64,000 bases of DNA from Protopterus annectens (lineage: Eukaryota > Chordata > Ceratodontiformes > Protopteridae), in assembly GCF_019279795.1 (NCBI RefSeq), contig NC_056733.1:1996253304-1996317303 (forward strand), read 5' to 3'. The notes under the pieces were generated by a model. The model was not told the DNA's origin. It did not search any database and saw only the letters and a program-made list of their open reading frames with translations. This document shows positions 34,530 through 45,625 of this stretch, piece by piece. A program made the position numbers and the translations under genes. The number at the start of each line of letters is the position of its first letter. The stretch's first letter is position 1.

Positions 34530-36299
34530 TTATAAATCTATCACAAAAGAATCTTAGTATTGAAGAGAAAGAAGTACTTGAAAAGGGTTTATCCTTTATA
34601 CTCACCGAATGAGTGAACATACAGACACTGTCATAGATGTAAGGATGTTTGTAAGGAATTTACAACTGAGACTTGACTTTGGACAAGTTGACAAGGACCG
34701 AGCAAATAATGTGTTTAGACCGGTGAGTACATACTCTCCACCTTTACACCCAGTGATTGAAACTTACACTAGACTTGTGGAAAATGACCTATATGACTAT
34801 TACTCAACCAAAAGACCTATGAAAGGGAAGAAGTTTGGTAAGAATAACTTGACTTACACCCAGAGGAAAGCATTACAAAGCCTAAAAGAGGATGATAGTA
34901 TAGTGATAGTACCAGCAGACAAAGGAGGACCATTGGTTGTTATGAACACCGAACATTATGTCAGGAACATGATTGATATGTTGAATAATGATGGTAGTTA
35001 TTTGAGACTAGATATTAATGACGTGATTATAAGAATCTTTAGAATTTATGATACTTTAGAAGATTTACTAAGAAGTAAATTAATTAAGAAAGACTTTTAT
35101 ATGTTTCTTAAAGTTAACCATCCGCTAATCCCTGTATTGAAAGGACTCCCTAAAATACATAAAGGGTTAGAAAATCCCCCCATGAGACCCACAGTCTCAG
35201 GACGTGGATGGCTAACAGAACCATTCTCTTTGTGGAACAACATCTGAAAACAGTATTGGAAAGTAATGTGAACATCTTAAAAGATAGTAAACAATTTCTG
35301 TTAGAGTTATATGAATACCTATCCAAAGAAGACAGTATTGAAGACTATTTGCTGGTAACTTTGGACGTAAAAAGCCTTTTCACAGTTATACCTAATGAAG
35401 TGGGCATTAACAGTGTTTCTAATTATCTTAAAAAGTATGCAGACATGGATAATCAATTCATAGAGTTATTAACCATGTTTTTGGAAATCATACTAGAAAA
35501 CAATATTTTCATTTTCGATGAGAACTTGTATATACAGAATGATGGCGTAGCTATGGGCACATCCTGTGCCAAAAGCAACGCCAACATAGTAATGGCCGAA
35601 TGGGAGAAAGAAGAGCTATTCCACCTCCCCTCCTTTAGAAACTATGCCACTTTCTATAGGAGATTCGTGGATGACCTCTTCTTGGTTTGGAAAGGAAACA
35701 TAGAAAGTTTGTTAGAATTTGAGAAGGACGTCAATAGTTTAACGCCCTACCTTAAATTTACTATGTCGTACTCTTTAGAAGAAATTTCTTACTTAGATGT
35801 GAATGTAATGAAATTAAGTAATGGAATTGTTAATACTTCCGTCCACAGAAAAATGTGTTTCAGGAATTCAATTTTACACAGGAATAGCATGCATCCCAAG
35901 CACATCTTTGAAAATGTGATAAAGGGACAAGTAATGAGAGCATCTAGGCTCAATCCTACTGAGAAAGGCTTTTTGGATGAGGTTGAAGGGTTAAAAGATA
36001 GATTAATGGAAAGGTCTTATAGTGTAGGAGATGTAGACAGAGCAATAGATGAAGTACATGGATTAAGGGATACAAGAGCACGTCCCTATTTCTCCAGTAG
36101 AGTTAATGTAGAGGATGGAGAAGACACCAGTAGTAGAGCAAAAGATTCAGTAGTTAGCTTCTCGCTATATTACACCAAAGATATTAGTGAGGTTAAGAAT
36201 ATATTAGCTAAACACTGGCATTTGTTGAGGATAGATGACGATGTCCGTGATTTAATAGAAGAACAGCCCAGATTCAGTTACAAAATAAACTCAATTTGA
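34530..36299 (+). pseudogene. Penelope reverse transcriptase, frameshifted
   Basis: Starts with NLSQKNLSIEEKEVLEKGLS (34536-34595), the conserved block upstream of Penelope RTs, then shifts frame into 34609-35247 (IVIVPADKGGPLVVMN; LKGLPKIHK; RPTVSGRGWLTEPFS) and again into 35208-36299. RT motifs are LLVTLDVKSLFTVIP (motif A), NDGVAMGTSCAKSNANIVMA (motif B; the usual AP reads AK) and FYRRFVDDLFLVW (motif C with VDD), then SYLDVNV. Catalytic Asp residues are all present; only the frameshifts near 34600 and 35230 inactivate it. Penelope RTs are related to telomerase RT and use target-primed synthesis. Confidence 0.93.
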
Positions 36300-36820
36300 A
36301 GCGAACTCTATGTCATAAACTTATGAGTAGTCATGTTACACATCAAGTGAACACCGTTCCTTGTAATAGCTGCAATCAATGCAGCTATATTAATACTGAG
36401 GTACACTTTAAGCTACCAACCACAGGGCATACCTTTACCTTCCATACTGGCACCTCCTGCAGAACAGACAATGTGGTCTATTTAGCCCAGTGCAGTGCAT
36501 GCACAGCTTTCTATATAGGAAAAACGAATAGACAGCTAAGGGAGAGAGTAAGAGAACATATCTACAGTATTAGGATAGGTGATGATAGGAATGCCCTAGC
36601 TAAACACGTTAAGAAAAATGGGGGTAAACATACATTCACGTTTTTTGTCATACAAACCATTACACATAGTTTAAGAGGAGGGGACATAGAAACAACCACC
36701 CTAGAACATGAGGCTAGATGGATCATTCGTTGTAAAGCGGATCACCCCCCTGGTTTGAATGACAAAATTAATATCTATCCATTTCTTAAAAAGAGGAGAT
36801 TAGGTAAAACATTCAAGTAA
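36296..36820 (+). pseudogene. Penelope GIY-YIG endonuclease domain
   Basis: Follows the RT with a further frameshift at 36296 (the previous frame ends Ile-stop while this one starts LKRTLCHKL). A Cys knuckle (CNSCNQCSYIN) precedes the endonuclease: VVYLAQCSACTAFYIGKTN corresponds to the GIY...YIG core, followed by RQLRERVREH, with the conserved Arg and His, and LAKHVKKNGG. Ends at a stop 36818-36820. The domain itself is intact. It makes the target nick for insertion. Confidence 0.93.
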
Positions 36821-36966
36821 ATGCATTGATCACATTTAATTTACTTATGTATATAAAAAACTTTCACTGTCATTGTTGTTATGAAATATACTGGCTTTTC
36901 AACTACTACAAAAAGTAACAAGTATAGGCATTATGGCATTTGTTAGTATACATAATCCTGTACATC

Positions 36967-39051
36967 GTTATATTACTCAGAATACCTATCACAATATACC
37001 TAAAATACTAAACACTCAGATTGCACTATCAGCGTTTGCTGACGATCTTAATTTATATTTTCAGTCACCCAATACAGACTTACCCAAAATTCTTGATACC
37101 ATAGAGAAATTCTCTATTGCATCAGATTATCAAATAAATAATAAAAAATCTCATATATTTCCTATAAACCCTAACTCCCATAAATCTTTTTATTTCCCTG
37201 AATCCTCCTTCCGAATAACATATAGCCTTAAATATTTAGGTATCCATTTTGAACATAATCAAGCCTCTATTCTTCAAAATAATTTATTAAAAACATGGTC
37301 TAACATACAACAAGATCTACAAAGATGGAAACATATGAATTTAGCTTTCCTGTCCAAAGCAGCTATTGTGAAAATGAATATCTTACCTAGGCTTCTATTT
37401 CAACTTAATGCTTTGGATGTATTAGTCTATAATAACTTTTTCTCCAAAATCAACAAAGAAATAGCTGGTTTCATTTGGTTCCCTAAATCAGTGAGAATTG
37501 CTTACCTTAAATTAACCTATCGTAAGGAAAAAGGGGGGCTAAGTCTACCAAACTTCCAATTATACTATAAAATTATTTGCTCAATTAGAGTTTGGTCCAT
37601 CTCAAATTTCAACATCAAAACACAAATGCATTATCCAGCCTGGGTTAAAATGTGGTATCAACATGTTATATCCAACAAAATTAACCCTCAGGCTATTCCC
37701 TTTATCTATTACTTCTTTGAACAACTGTAATCTAGCTCAATCTTTGAAACATAAAATCAAGCTTTTCCAAAATCTTATTAAAGATATTAATCTGGTAAAT
37801 TCTCTATCCCTTCTACAACCGTTGCATCAGAACCCAAATCTTAAAATTAACAATCTAATGATTGACCTTACTAAATTCCCTCTCATCAAAGATCTCAATG
37901 TATGGGATATTCTCAAACATAGGTCTAAAACTCTACCCGAGTTACGGTTAATCTTGGGTACTAATAAAAAATACACAGTCATTCTTAGACAACTAAGAGA
38001 AATCATTATGGCACAACATTTTAACGTCTCTCCCAATACTCAGGAATTAAACAAACTAGTTGAAGTTATCTCAGCAATCTCAAGCATTAAAAAAACAATA
38101 TCATCCTCTTACAAGCTATTGACTAACATGATCTACGATTCAAACTGTCTTTTCTCCAACTACTGGAATACCATCGGACCTTCCATTACAGAGGATCAAA
38201 AATTATCAGCTATAAAATCTACTCTAGAGCTCTCTCTTTTCAAAAAACTCCTATATACACAAATGATGCTCAACAATAATGCTTATTATACTCCTGTAAC
38301 TCTTAATAAATTTAATGCCAACACTCCACCCTCGTGCACCTGTTGTTCATGTCAGCGGACTTGCTTCACATTATGTGGTATTGCAAACATTCTTACAAAC
38401 TCTGGTGCTCTCTGAAAGTACGCCTGGAAAAAATGGGTTACTACACCTCCACACTCTCGTGGGAGACAGCTATTCTTCACATTCCTACATCCAAAGTATC
38501 AAAAATGCAACTGCACATTCTAATTATCCTTTGTTCACTTGTTAAACTATACATCACTAGCAATTGGTTAGATCGCACCAAACTTAGTTGGGGAAAATTC
38601 AAAGAAATGGCTCATAAACATATCTCTGCACATAAATTCATTATAAAAGGTCCAAAAAAAAGAGCCTATTTTAGTAAACTATGGAAGAAACTTTTAGATT
38701 TAGTTCTTAGTGAATAATTTCTCAGTGGTACATTCAAAACATCATTTACCCTTGTCTTTGTTAACTTATGGAGATCCAATGATAATTATGGTAGTGGAAG
38801 TGCAGCACATTACATTACATTACATCATGATGTAAATATTGTATATAACAGTTTGTTTGGTTTTATTAATGACAATGCTTTTCTTATGTTTTACACTCTT
38901 TCTCACTTATATCTATATTTAAACTGTTTGATTATGTATTATATTCTGTAATTATTCAACGACTCATTTTAATGTTCATTACTACAATGGCTGTATGCAT
39001 TGTTTCATTTTATTGAAAATAAAATAAAAGATTTATTGGAAAAAAAAAAAA
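36967..39051 (+). mobile_element. L1 LINE insertion, 5'-truncated, inside the Penelope 3' UTR
   Basis: Flanked by a perfect 13-bp target duplication AATCCTGTACATC (36954-36966 and 39052-39064) and ending in AAAATAAAATAAAAGATTTA plus an A tail of about 12 nt (39040-39051). Removing it restores a continuous Penelope 3' UTR. It holds the L1 ORF2 from just before the RT catalytic motif to the C-terminus. It is the youngest layer of the three-element nest. Confidence 0.95.
36969..38717 (+). pseudogene. L1 ORF2 C-terminal half
   Basis: Begins just upstream of LSAFADDLNLYF (motif C; L1 pattern LSLFADDMILY), followed by FSIASDYQINNKKSHIFPIN, YLGIHFEH, LAFLSKAAIVKMNILPRLLF, GFIWFPKSVRIAYLKL and KGGLSLPNFQLYYKI, all classical L1 thumb blocks. 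Frames 36969-37730, 37663-38415 and 38334-38717 overlap, giving two frameshifts. The Cys-rich end reads CTCC/MHLLFMSADLLHIMWYCKHS, a decayed form of the L1 terminal zinc-knuckle. 5' truncation removed the endonuclease. Confidence 0.92.
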
Positions 39052-39528
39052 AATCCTGTACATCTACTTGTATGTATATTTAGGATTAAGTTTTAATGAA
39101 CTTTATGATGTTTTTAAGCATACAATACATTTAAAGCTGATATATATATAAATTGTTTTTATGACCAAAGTCTTTGTATTAAATTAAGCGTATCTGATGC
39201 ACTATGTAATATGGGAATTACCACCATCTGGTGGATTTTAGTGGTTACTGCAATGGGAATATTTCTCAAGTTATTATCTAAATGAAATGTATATAAGAGT
39301 ACGGAGCCATATAACATTAACTTAGAGAACAGCTTGCTCTTAAGCAGCTTTAATTAATGTTTCATGGTAATATTCATTATTTCTTACAATAAGAGTAGAA
39401 TTGAATGAGCTGATTTCCTGTTTTCTGTATTACTAGATTTTAAATGTTTCGTTTTTATGCAAAAATTTTTAATTGATTTCTTAATTGAATCAACTATTTA
39501 AGGACTGTTCCAACTAATCTACTTTGTA

Positions 39529-39567
39529 CAGTCTGATGAAGCCCTCTATGGGTGAAAGCGCTCACTG
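39529..39567 (+). ncRNA. Hammerhead-ribozyme-like motif of the Penelope element
   Basis: CAGT (39529-39532), the core CTGATGA (39533-39539), one extra A, stem II GCCC/GGGT around TCTAT, the core GAAA (39554-39557), a minimal stem III AGC/GCT without loop (39557-39562), the cleavage-site base C (39563) and ACTG (39564-39567), which pairs perfectly with CAGT as stem I. Minimal type I hammerheads with very short stem III are known from Penelope-like elements. The extra A before stem II is also present in the motif at 53600-53640, so it is likely a family trait. Activity is not shown. Confidence 0.75.
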
Positions 39568-39628
39568 ATCGTAAAATAAAGAACGTTCCCTTTTTACTTT
39601 ATGTGGAGCTATAGTTCTTTTTGAAGAA

Positions 39629-39690
39629 GTGGATTCTTAAATGTGGTGACTTTGCCTACTTTGAATTATAGAAGCCGTTGTGTTCCTGCG
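39629..39690 (+). repeat. Penelope inverted terminal repeat, right arm
   Basis: Perfect inverse of 33327-33388, ending GTTCCTGCG directly at the target duplication. It defines the right end of the element. Confidence 0.93.
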
Positions 39691-39703
39691 ATTCTCTACT
39701 GTA

Positions 39704-40733
39704 TTTAAGTTTCTTTTTGGCTGCACTGATTAGTATCCATTGTTGTTTTGTATTCTGCCAAAATGTTAGTTTTTCTCAGATAATTGACAGCATTTTTTTA
39801 TTATTCTATGTGTTCCAGTGACTTTTCTGTAAATGTAACTTTGAGTGGTCTAGTGGGACTACATCATTACAAAAAAAAAATTGAAACCTATACAGTATGT
39901 CAAGAGAGCAACATCCAGCCATTCAGTAAATGGCAATTTCTAAATAAATGCCTACAACAGGAAACCTTTTGTAGCAATTAATCCATCCCCTGAAAGATGA
40001 TAAAATCAAAGGAGACCAGTACAGGACTGAATAAGAGGCAGCAATACTCCATAAACAAGACAAAAGTGCAAGTGGTTCCATGGCACACAGGGACAAAGTC
40101 CTTGCTGCACCCCAGATGAGGTGTGTTTGATTAGTTGCAAAGACACTGGTGGGTAGTGGGGGAGAAAGTAAGTGATTGACTAATATTGGCTCACTCATCC
40201 TGGTGGGTGGGGGCGAGGGAGACTAAGCTCATTGCATTAAGCTTAGCATGAATCTGGAAAGCTCTGTGCTGCCTAACCATTGAGCAACTTAATTGGAAAG
40301 TTGCGCATGTGTGGAAGCACACATTGCTCATCCTAGAAGTAGCAATCCGGGAACTGACAAGGCTGCCATGTGGGGGGCAAATGTTAGGGCACTACCCCTC
40401 ACCCCCCACAGCAGTATGAGGTTGCACCAGTGTCCTCAATCTGTTCACCAGACCCAGACATGGATCAGATTGAGCCAGAGAGAAGTTAAGGTGGATCTTG
40501 TAGATCTAGTGAATAAGGAAAGGAGCTAGGATTAGCTTATAGTCAACTGTGGGAAGGGAAAATACAGTGGATAGTGGACAATGCAATGATATGAGAAGAC
40601 TTTTATACACTCCCAAAATAGTGCATTTTACATTTAAATCATAGGTAATCATTAGACAGGCTGTCTAGGAAACCATTGAGAAGCCTAGCCTAATTTCCCA
40701 ATTGCCCCAAAGCACTATTTGGTTTAATTCAGA
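39704..40733. other. Unassigned sequence
   Basis: No gene or element identified right of the nested insertion. Short open frames show no domain. The GGGTGGGG-rich patch at 40200-40220 and a region loosely similar to 29.9-30.1 kb are the only notable features. Confidence 0.35.
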
Positions 40734-40805
40734 GGTATGCCTTGTCTAGGAGTATGATTCTTGCTTTGGATGTGAGAGGTCCTGAGTTCAAATCTCAGAT
40801 AAGCC
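40734..40805 (+). tRNA. tRNA-Pro(UGG)-like pseudogene
   Basis: 72 nt that align end to end with vertebrate tRNA-Pro. The D-arm TGTCTAGGAGTATGATT (gene form TGGTCTAGGGGTATGATT), anticodon-arm CTTGCTTTGGATGTGAG with TGG anticodon, variable AGGTC and T-arm CTGAGTTCAAATCTCAG with a paired 5-bp stem are all present. The acceptor stem does not pair (5' GGTATGC against 3' ATAAGCC), and several arm bases differ from the functional gene. It is therefore a pseudogene or the head of a tRNA-derived SINE rather than a working tRNA. Boxes A and B are largely retained. No CCA is encoded. Confidence 0.7.
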
Positions 40806-43739
40806 CTGTGTTTTGGACATCCTGCATATCCACAAAACAAACAACACCAGAATTAGCAGTCCTAAAGGCTTAAAACTTGCCTGTGATATAAATAGGATCT
40901 ACTGGTGAGACAGATATGTATCTCACAGACTGCCCTTTCTCTAGAACCGGCTCCATGTGAAGCAGAATTTTCTCAACCCAATTCAAGTGGGCAAATGAAT
41001 GGGAAAGTGGAACTTCATCTCTGGTTTGGCATCTATGTCTTTAATGGACACAGGAAGCCTGTAAATGTTTCATCTTCCAGGCCCCTGCTTGTAAATGTTT
41101 CTTCTCCTAACCCCTGCTTACACTTATCAAGGGTACCAAAACTTGTCAGAGATTTGGTATACATGGCTAGGCTTAAAAAGACCCCAGTGGTCATTAGCCT
41201 AGTACACATCTGTGAACATATAAATAACTTGTTCAAGATCACACAAGTATGGGGTGCCGAAACCTGACGAACTCTGTTAGGACAGAAGGCAAAAGGGACA
41301 CTTAGTAATCTGATAGGGTAGTTTTTTTTAACTGTCTACAACCATAAATGAAGCATGTTAATGACTACCATAACAGAAGCATATCCATGACACAAAATGT
41401 ATATAGTGCAAATATGAGTTACATTTGGAAGGACTGCACAAAGATTTCTTAGAAAAATACAAATGAAGCTAAAGTTGCACCTGTATGGTAATTTGATCCA
41501 GTAGCCATGTATTCAAAACTAAGAGAAAAAAAGTGCTGTAGTGCTGTGACACACTTACTGTTGCCAATCAGGGAGCAACCACCACAGAAGAGTCATGGGA
41601 AGCTGTTACACACATCATTCAGACTGTTAAGCACTTCATTTAGACTTTTGAAAAGTCTAAATGACATGTTTAACAGCTTCCCACTGCTGTTTTGTAGTGA
41701 CTGTGGATTACTTGCTGTTAATACTCTAGTTTGTGACTAGAGCTTAACAGTAGTAAGAGGTAGTTAATATAATCTTAAGAACATTTCCAGTGTCAGAATG
41801 GTGCTTCGCAAGCATGCTTTCCCCCCAAATTCAGAGTATAATCACAGTGATCAATACGCAAGTCATTATCTTCCAAAACTAAGATATAAAATGCACCACA
41901 GATCATCTAGATCCGCAACTTAGGCTGGAGAGTGGAGTTGACTCAGACTTATTGCGGATTCTGCCCTGGACTCACCTGTTCTACAACTGGCCATGCTGAG
42001 AAGTGTGCAAAGAAGGTTGCTACAATTGTGTGTATGAGTGGTGGGGGCTGGGAATAGTGAGATTATTATTTCTTAAATTCTCCTCACAGAGGTGTGCAGA
42101 GAAGGTCATTATAACTTGTTTGGGACTGGGGAAAGTGTGGTCATTATTTCTTGAATTTTCCTCACAATTAAAACTCAGAGCTATGCACAGAAGGTCACTT
42201 TGGCTTTTGTCGAGTTGTGACAGTGTGGTCATTATTTCTTTAACTTTTCACACAATCATAGGGGGGTAAACGGGTGTGTAGGTACAGTGTATTGTCTAGC
42301 AGCAAGTGGCTATAATATATAACTATAATATTTTTTTCTCTTTTCTCACGATCACATATCAGAAGTATATATTTAGGTGTCTAACTTTTGGCAGTAGTGG
42401 TAAGGTGGCATATTGGGAATATACATCTGTGATGAACCAGCTATTGTATGGTTTACCTTCATTTGTCAGAATGGCATCCACTCAAGTCCATCTGTGTGAT
42501 GTCCTACATCCTGAACGGCAAGAATGCCAAACACTGACATTTCCCATTCACTAGTCTCGTCCCCTTCCTGACCCATGTTAATGCTTGTTCCTAGGTCCAG
42601 AGGGATAGGGAGTTTTGAGGTTCGGTGTTTATGTTGGGTTAACTGCACTTCAACATTCCAACATTCCGTGGAAGTATGTCGAGCATGCAATTACTTGAGC
42701 GCATGACATTCTGGCAAATGAAGGTAAAACTATTCTACTATATTCTGGTTGTCAGATGAATACACAGATGGTAGCTGTCTTTTAGGGATGGGGGTGAAGA
42801 GGCATCTTGAAATTGAAAGTAACATGAAATATATGACTGAGGCCATTTATTCAGTCACTTTTAGCCTGATCTACCATCGATGGCTACACAAAAGGTAATT
42901 ATAGTTTCTTTTTTTTTTCTTTTGACAGGGAGAATGATACTATTCTCTGCGATATGATTCATGTATGTTTACAAGTGTTTATCTTCTCAGTTTATTGGGA
43001 ACTAATTTTTTGTCAGCTTTGATCATTAAACCTTGGGCACAACTTATTTCTTCCTTGAAAGAAAAAAATAAGACTGAATTTCTTTAGTTAGTCATGATTT
43101 TTCCATGCCATAATTGTGACAAAAGGCTTGGGGGAAAATAATTATAAAATGTACCTCACAGCATCTAGAATCTCATGACTTCTAAGGCCCAAGTAGCAGC
43201 CTCCAGACTATCATCTTAAATCGTTAATCTTACTGGCATGGCAAGGCCTGGATGAAGAGGAAAGTAAGGGGAACAGTGGACAGAATGGGGTGCCTGGAGT
43301 TCTTTTCCAAAGGTTTAATTTCACCAAAAGCCAGAGTCAAAACATTCAGTACTGTCAGGGACTGCTCCATTGAAGTACATCACACAGCTTACCAAAAAGG
43401 TCTGTTACTCTAAATAAAACATTTTATAACACTGTAACATCTGGATAAGAAAGAAGTATGCAAGATGCTTGGTTTTGTCAGATTTCTGGTATACAACAAT
43501 TCTTTTGATTATGTCTTTATTTACTACTATGTATCATACACCTGGTTGCATAATAGTGCTAACTATGTCTTTACAGACACTACTCAGCCTGCTTTAATAA
43601 AGTTTAGCTACTGGTTTTGTCTCTGAAGAGTAGTACACTACAGTGGTGATGCCGTTTGATAAGGGTGGTCTTACAACTGACCTGACAACTGACCTAGGTA
43701 GTTAAAATCCTATCAGCATTAGAAAGCCTCATTTGTGAA
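40806..43739. other. Unassigned sequence
   Basis: No recognised gene. 42000-42250 carries a loose threefold repetition of AGAAGGT(C/T)...TTATTTCTT...CTCACA (about 70 bp apart), probably a diverged short tandem duplication. 42906-42918 is a T run. Other sequence looks unique and non-coding. Confidence 0.4.
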
Positions 43740-43773
43740 ACCATGGGGTGTATCATAACTAACCTCATAAACT

Positions 43774-44451
43774 GTGATATTAAGAGTTTGGCTTTGGCCT
43801 GACACCCAACAGTTTTGCTTTCTGAAGGGTAGATCCTGTCTAGTTAACCTGGCAAACTTCTTCAGAAGAGTTACAAAGACTGTAGATGGTGGCTATGACG
43901 GTATCATACAAATGATGACTGCTTTAAAAATCAACCCACATATGATAAGCTGGTTAACAAACTGGCTGGAAGACAGATCCCACACACTGCAAGTTGCAGA
44001 TGCCTCATCAGTAAGTATGAAGGTGACCAGTAGTGTTTCTCAGGGCTCAGTGCTGGGATCACTTCTTTTTGGTATTTACTTCTCAGATCTCCAAGTTCAG
44101 AGCCAAGACCTCTGGCATTTCAGGTTTGCAGATGACTGCAAACTAGAAGTTGTTATTAAGTCGCCCATCAATACCCAAACTCTCCTGAATGAACTCTCTG
44201 AAATAAAACAGTGTACTAAAAGTGAGCTCAAACTAAATACTAAAAAGTGTAGTGTCACTTTTGGTACACATTCCCTCTCTACATCATACTGTATAGCACA
44301 TACATCACTACAAAATGAAAATGTCACAGACCTAGAAACTTGGGCTGCTATCTCCCTTTTCTTTGACCATCACATGACAACAGTTTTCAGGGAATACTTT
44401 TATTTAGCCCACCTAATTCTAAGGGAATATCAGCACAGTCTAAAGAGGTAA
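43774..44451 (+). pseudogene. CR1 reverse transcriptase fragment
   Basis: 225-codon open frame containing FCFLKGRSCLVNLANFF, WLTNWLEDRSHTLQV, SVSQGSVLGSLLFGIYFSDL (motif B) and FRFADDCKLEV (motif C, catalytic Asp pair intact). It lacks the motif A segment, because LDLAKAFD is replaced by a short GYDGIIQ junction after TKTVDGG, an internal deletion. No start codon context and no complete ORF2, so it cannot act. Confidence 0.85.
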
Positions 44452-44740
44452 TCACTCCCTAATAGTTTGCATTGATAAAGCTAATTATCAAGTACAACAC
44501 CTGCTTTTGGGATGTATCTCACTAAGCAAATCATACAATTAAAAAGACCCTAAAGACTCCTACGCAATAAAACCACAGGCCTAAAGTCCCTTTGCTACAA
44601 AGAGCAGCATGACACTCTCTCCCTTTATTCAGTGTCTTACAGGCTTTTGAGAGGAGATCTATCTTGCTTACTGCACCATTAGAGACCTAGTTGTCCTGGA
44701 CCTCCTGTTTCTCCACAAGTCCAATATCTTGGGTCTATAT

Positions 44741-45410
44741 TAGATCATCGAAATGGCAGAATTTCGAATGATCTAATGTCTGACCCAATATCGCGAATGC
44801 TGAAAACAGCGAAGCTGCAAAAAAACAAATTCTTTCCTAGGGAAAGAATTTAGTTGGCCATTGTTGTGGCTTCGCTGTTTTTAGCAATGCGGTGGAAAGT
44901 TACGGGTTGGGTTAAGGTAAGTGTGTGATTGTGCGGACATTCGGGTTAGGGCACGGGTTGGGTGAGTTAGGGTTAGGGTCAGGTAAGTGATTGTGACAGA
45001 ATTTGGGGTTGGAGTGGGTTAAGTGAGTTAGGGTTAGGGCGCTGGTGAGGTGAGTGTGCGATAGTGAGAATTTGGGATTAGGGGCGGGTTAAGCGAATTA
45101 GGGTTAGGACGCGGGTGAGGTGAGTGTGCGATACTGACGGACCTTAGGTTTAGAGTCCGGGTTAAGGTAAGTGGATAGATAGTAGTGTATGTGCAGTGTA
45201 GTGAAGGGTTAGATATAACTTTTAAATGTATGTGTGTGGATTGTTGATTTTTAGTGTGCTTGTGGTGTGTGTGTATTTCTTGGAACAGCAAATTTTTTCC
45301 CTGGGAAAAAATTCACTGTTTTGAGGTTTCCATATTGTTAGGGTTCGGATTTTTCAGTTCGACGTTACGGCATTCAATAATGAGCCGTTTTGATGATCTG
45401 ATATAGACCC
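44741..45410. mobile_element. MITE with telomere-like internal repeats
   Basis: Flanked by the 9-bp duplication CAATATCTT (44732-44740, 45411-45419). Termini start GGGTCTATATTAGATCATC, inverted at the right end as GGGTCTATATCAGATCATC. Near each end is a palindrome (AAATTCTTTCCTAGGGAAAG... at 44827-44851 and a related one at 45291-45313). Between them, 44900-45170 holds ~61-70-bp spaced blocks of TTAGGGTTAGGG (44967, 45028, 45098) within GGGTTAAGGTAAGTG-like sequence. The 9-bp duplication and G-starting TIR would suit a Mutator-like non-autonomous element; that assignment is inference. Confidence 0.85.
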
Positions 45411-45625
45411 CAATATCTTCACCAATATTTAAACCAGGGACCTACATCTTCAACAGATAAATACATCATAGTGGTGAGGCATGGTGTAAGGCAGCACCCC
45501 CCAATCCTTTGGAATAAACCTCCCCCACATGTTAAGCAGCGTAACTCACAATCTTACTTTAAACATAAACTAGTGACTGGATGGGTAAATTTACACTGGG
45601 TTGTATAGGTATGGCCCTTTTGGAA

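Larger units (their letters stand above)
33245..39690 (+). mobile_element. Penelope-like element with GIY-YIG endonuclease (Neptune-type)
   Basis: Plus-strand Penelope-like retroelement of about 4.36 kb once a 2.1-kb L1 insertion and its duplicated site are removed. Order: a 5' segment, a 60-62-bp inverted repeat (33327-33388, matched perfectly at 39629-39690), an N-terminal coiled/linker region, reverse transcriptase, Cys-rich knuckle plus GIY-YIG endonuclease, a 3' UTR and a hammerhead-like motif (39529-39567). Four or five frameshifts break one long reading frame, so it is inactive but well preserved. Zinc-knuckle-preceded GIY-YIG domains are typical of the Neptune branch in vertebrates. 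Confidence 0.92.
33231..39702 (+). repeat. 14-bp target duplication of the Penelope insertion
   Basis: CGATTCTCTACTGT occurs at 33231-33244 and again at 39689-39702. Joining the flanks at this word restores an uninterrupted MITE end followed by its TA. This shows the duplication arose by insertion. One or two bases at the inner edge may belong to the element instead. Confidence 0.88.
43740..45625 (+). mobile_element. CR1-type LINE fragment interrupted by a MITE
   Basis: Plus-strand CR1 RT fragment on both sides of a 670-bp insertion (44741-45410). Left of it are motif A-to-thumb blocks. Right of it (45420-45600) are decayed terminal parts matching the 5040-5230 segment of CR1 copy 1, including an AATCCTTTGGAATAAA block equivalent to its CACTCTGGAATAAA. 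It is more diverged from copy 1 than the copies at 59-64 kb and belongs with the 55-kb copy in a second subfamily. Confidence 0.8.

Noticed and set aside
44960..45110. True interstitial telomere or chromosome fusion site
   Set aside because: The TTAGGG blocks are short, spaced and lie inside a transposon with its own target duplication, so a fusion is not needed.
45034..45291. Minus-strand Thr/Pro/Asn-rich 85-codon frame
   Set aside because: Translation of the telomere-like repeat blocks inside the MITE.
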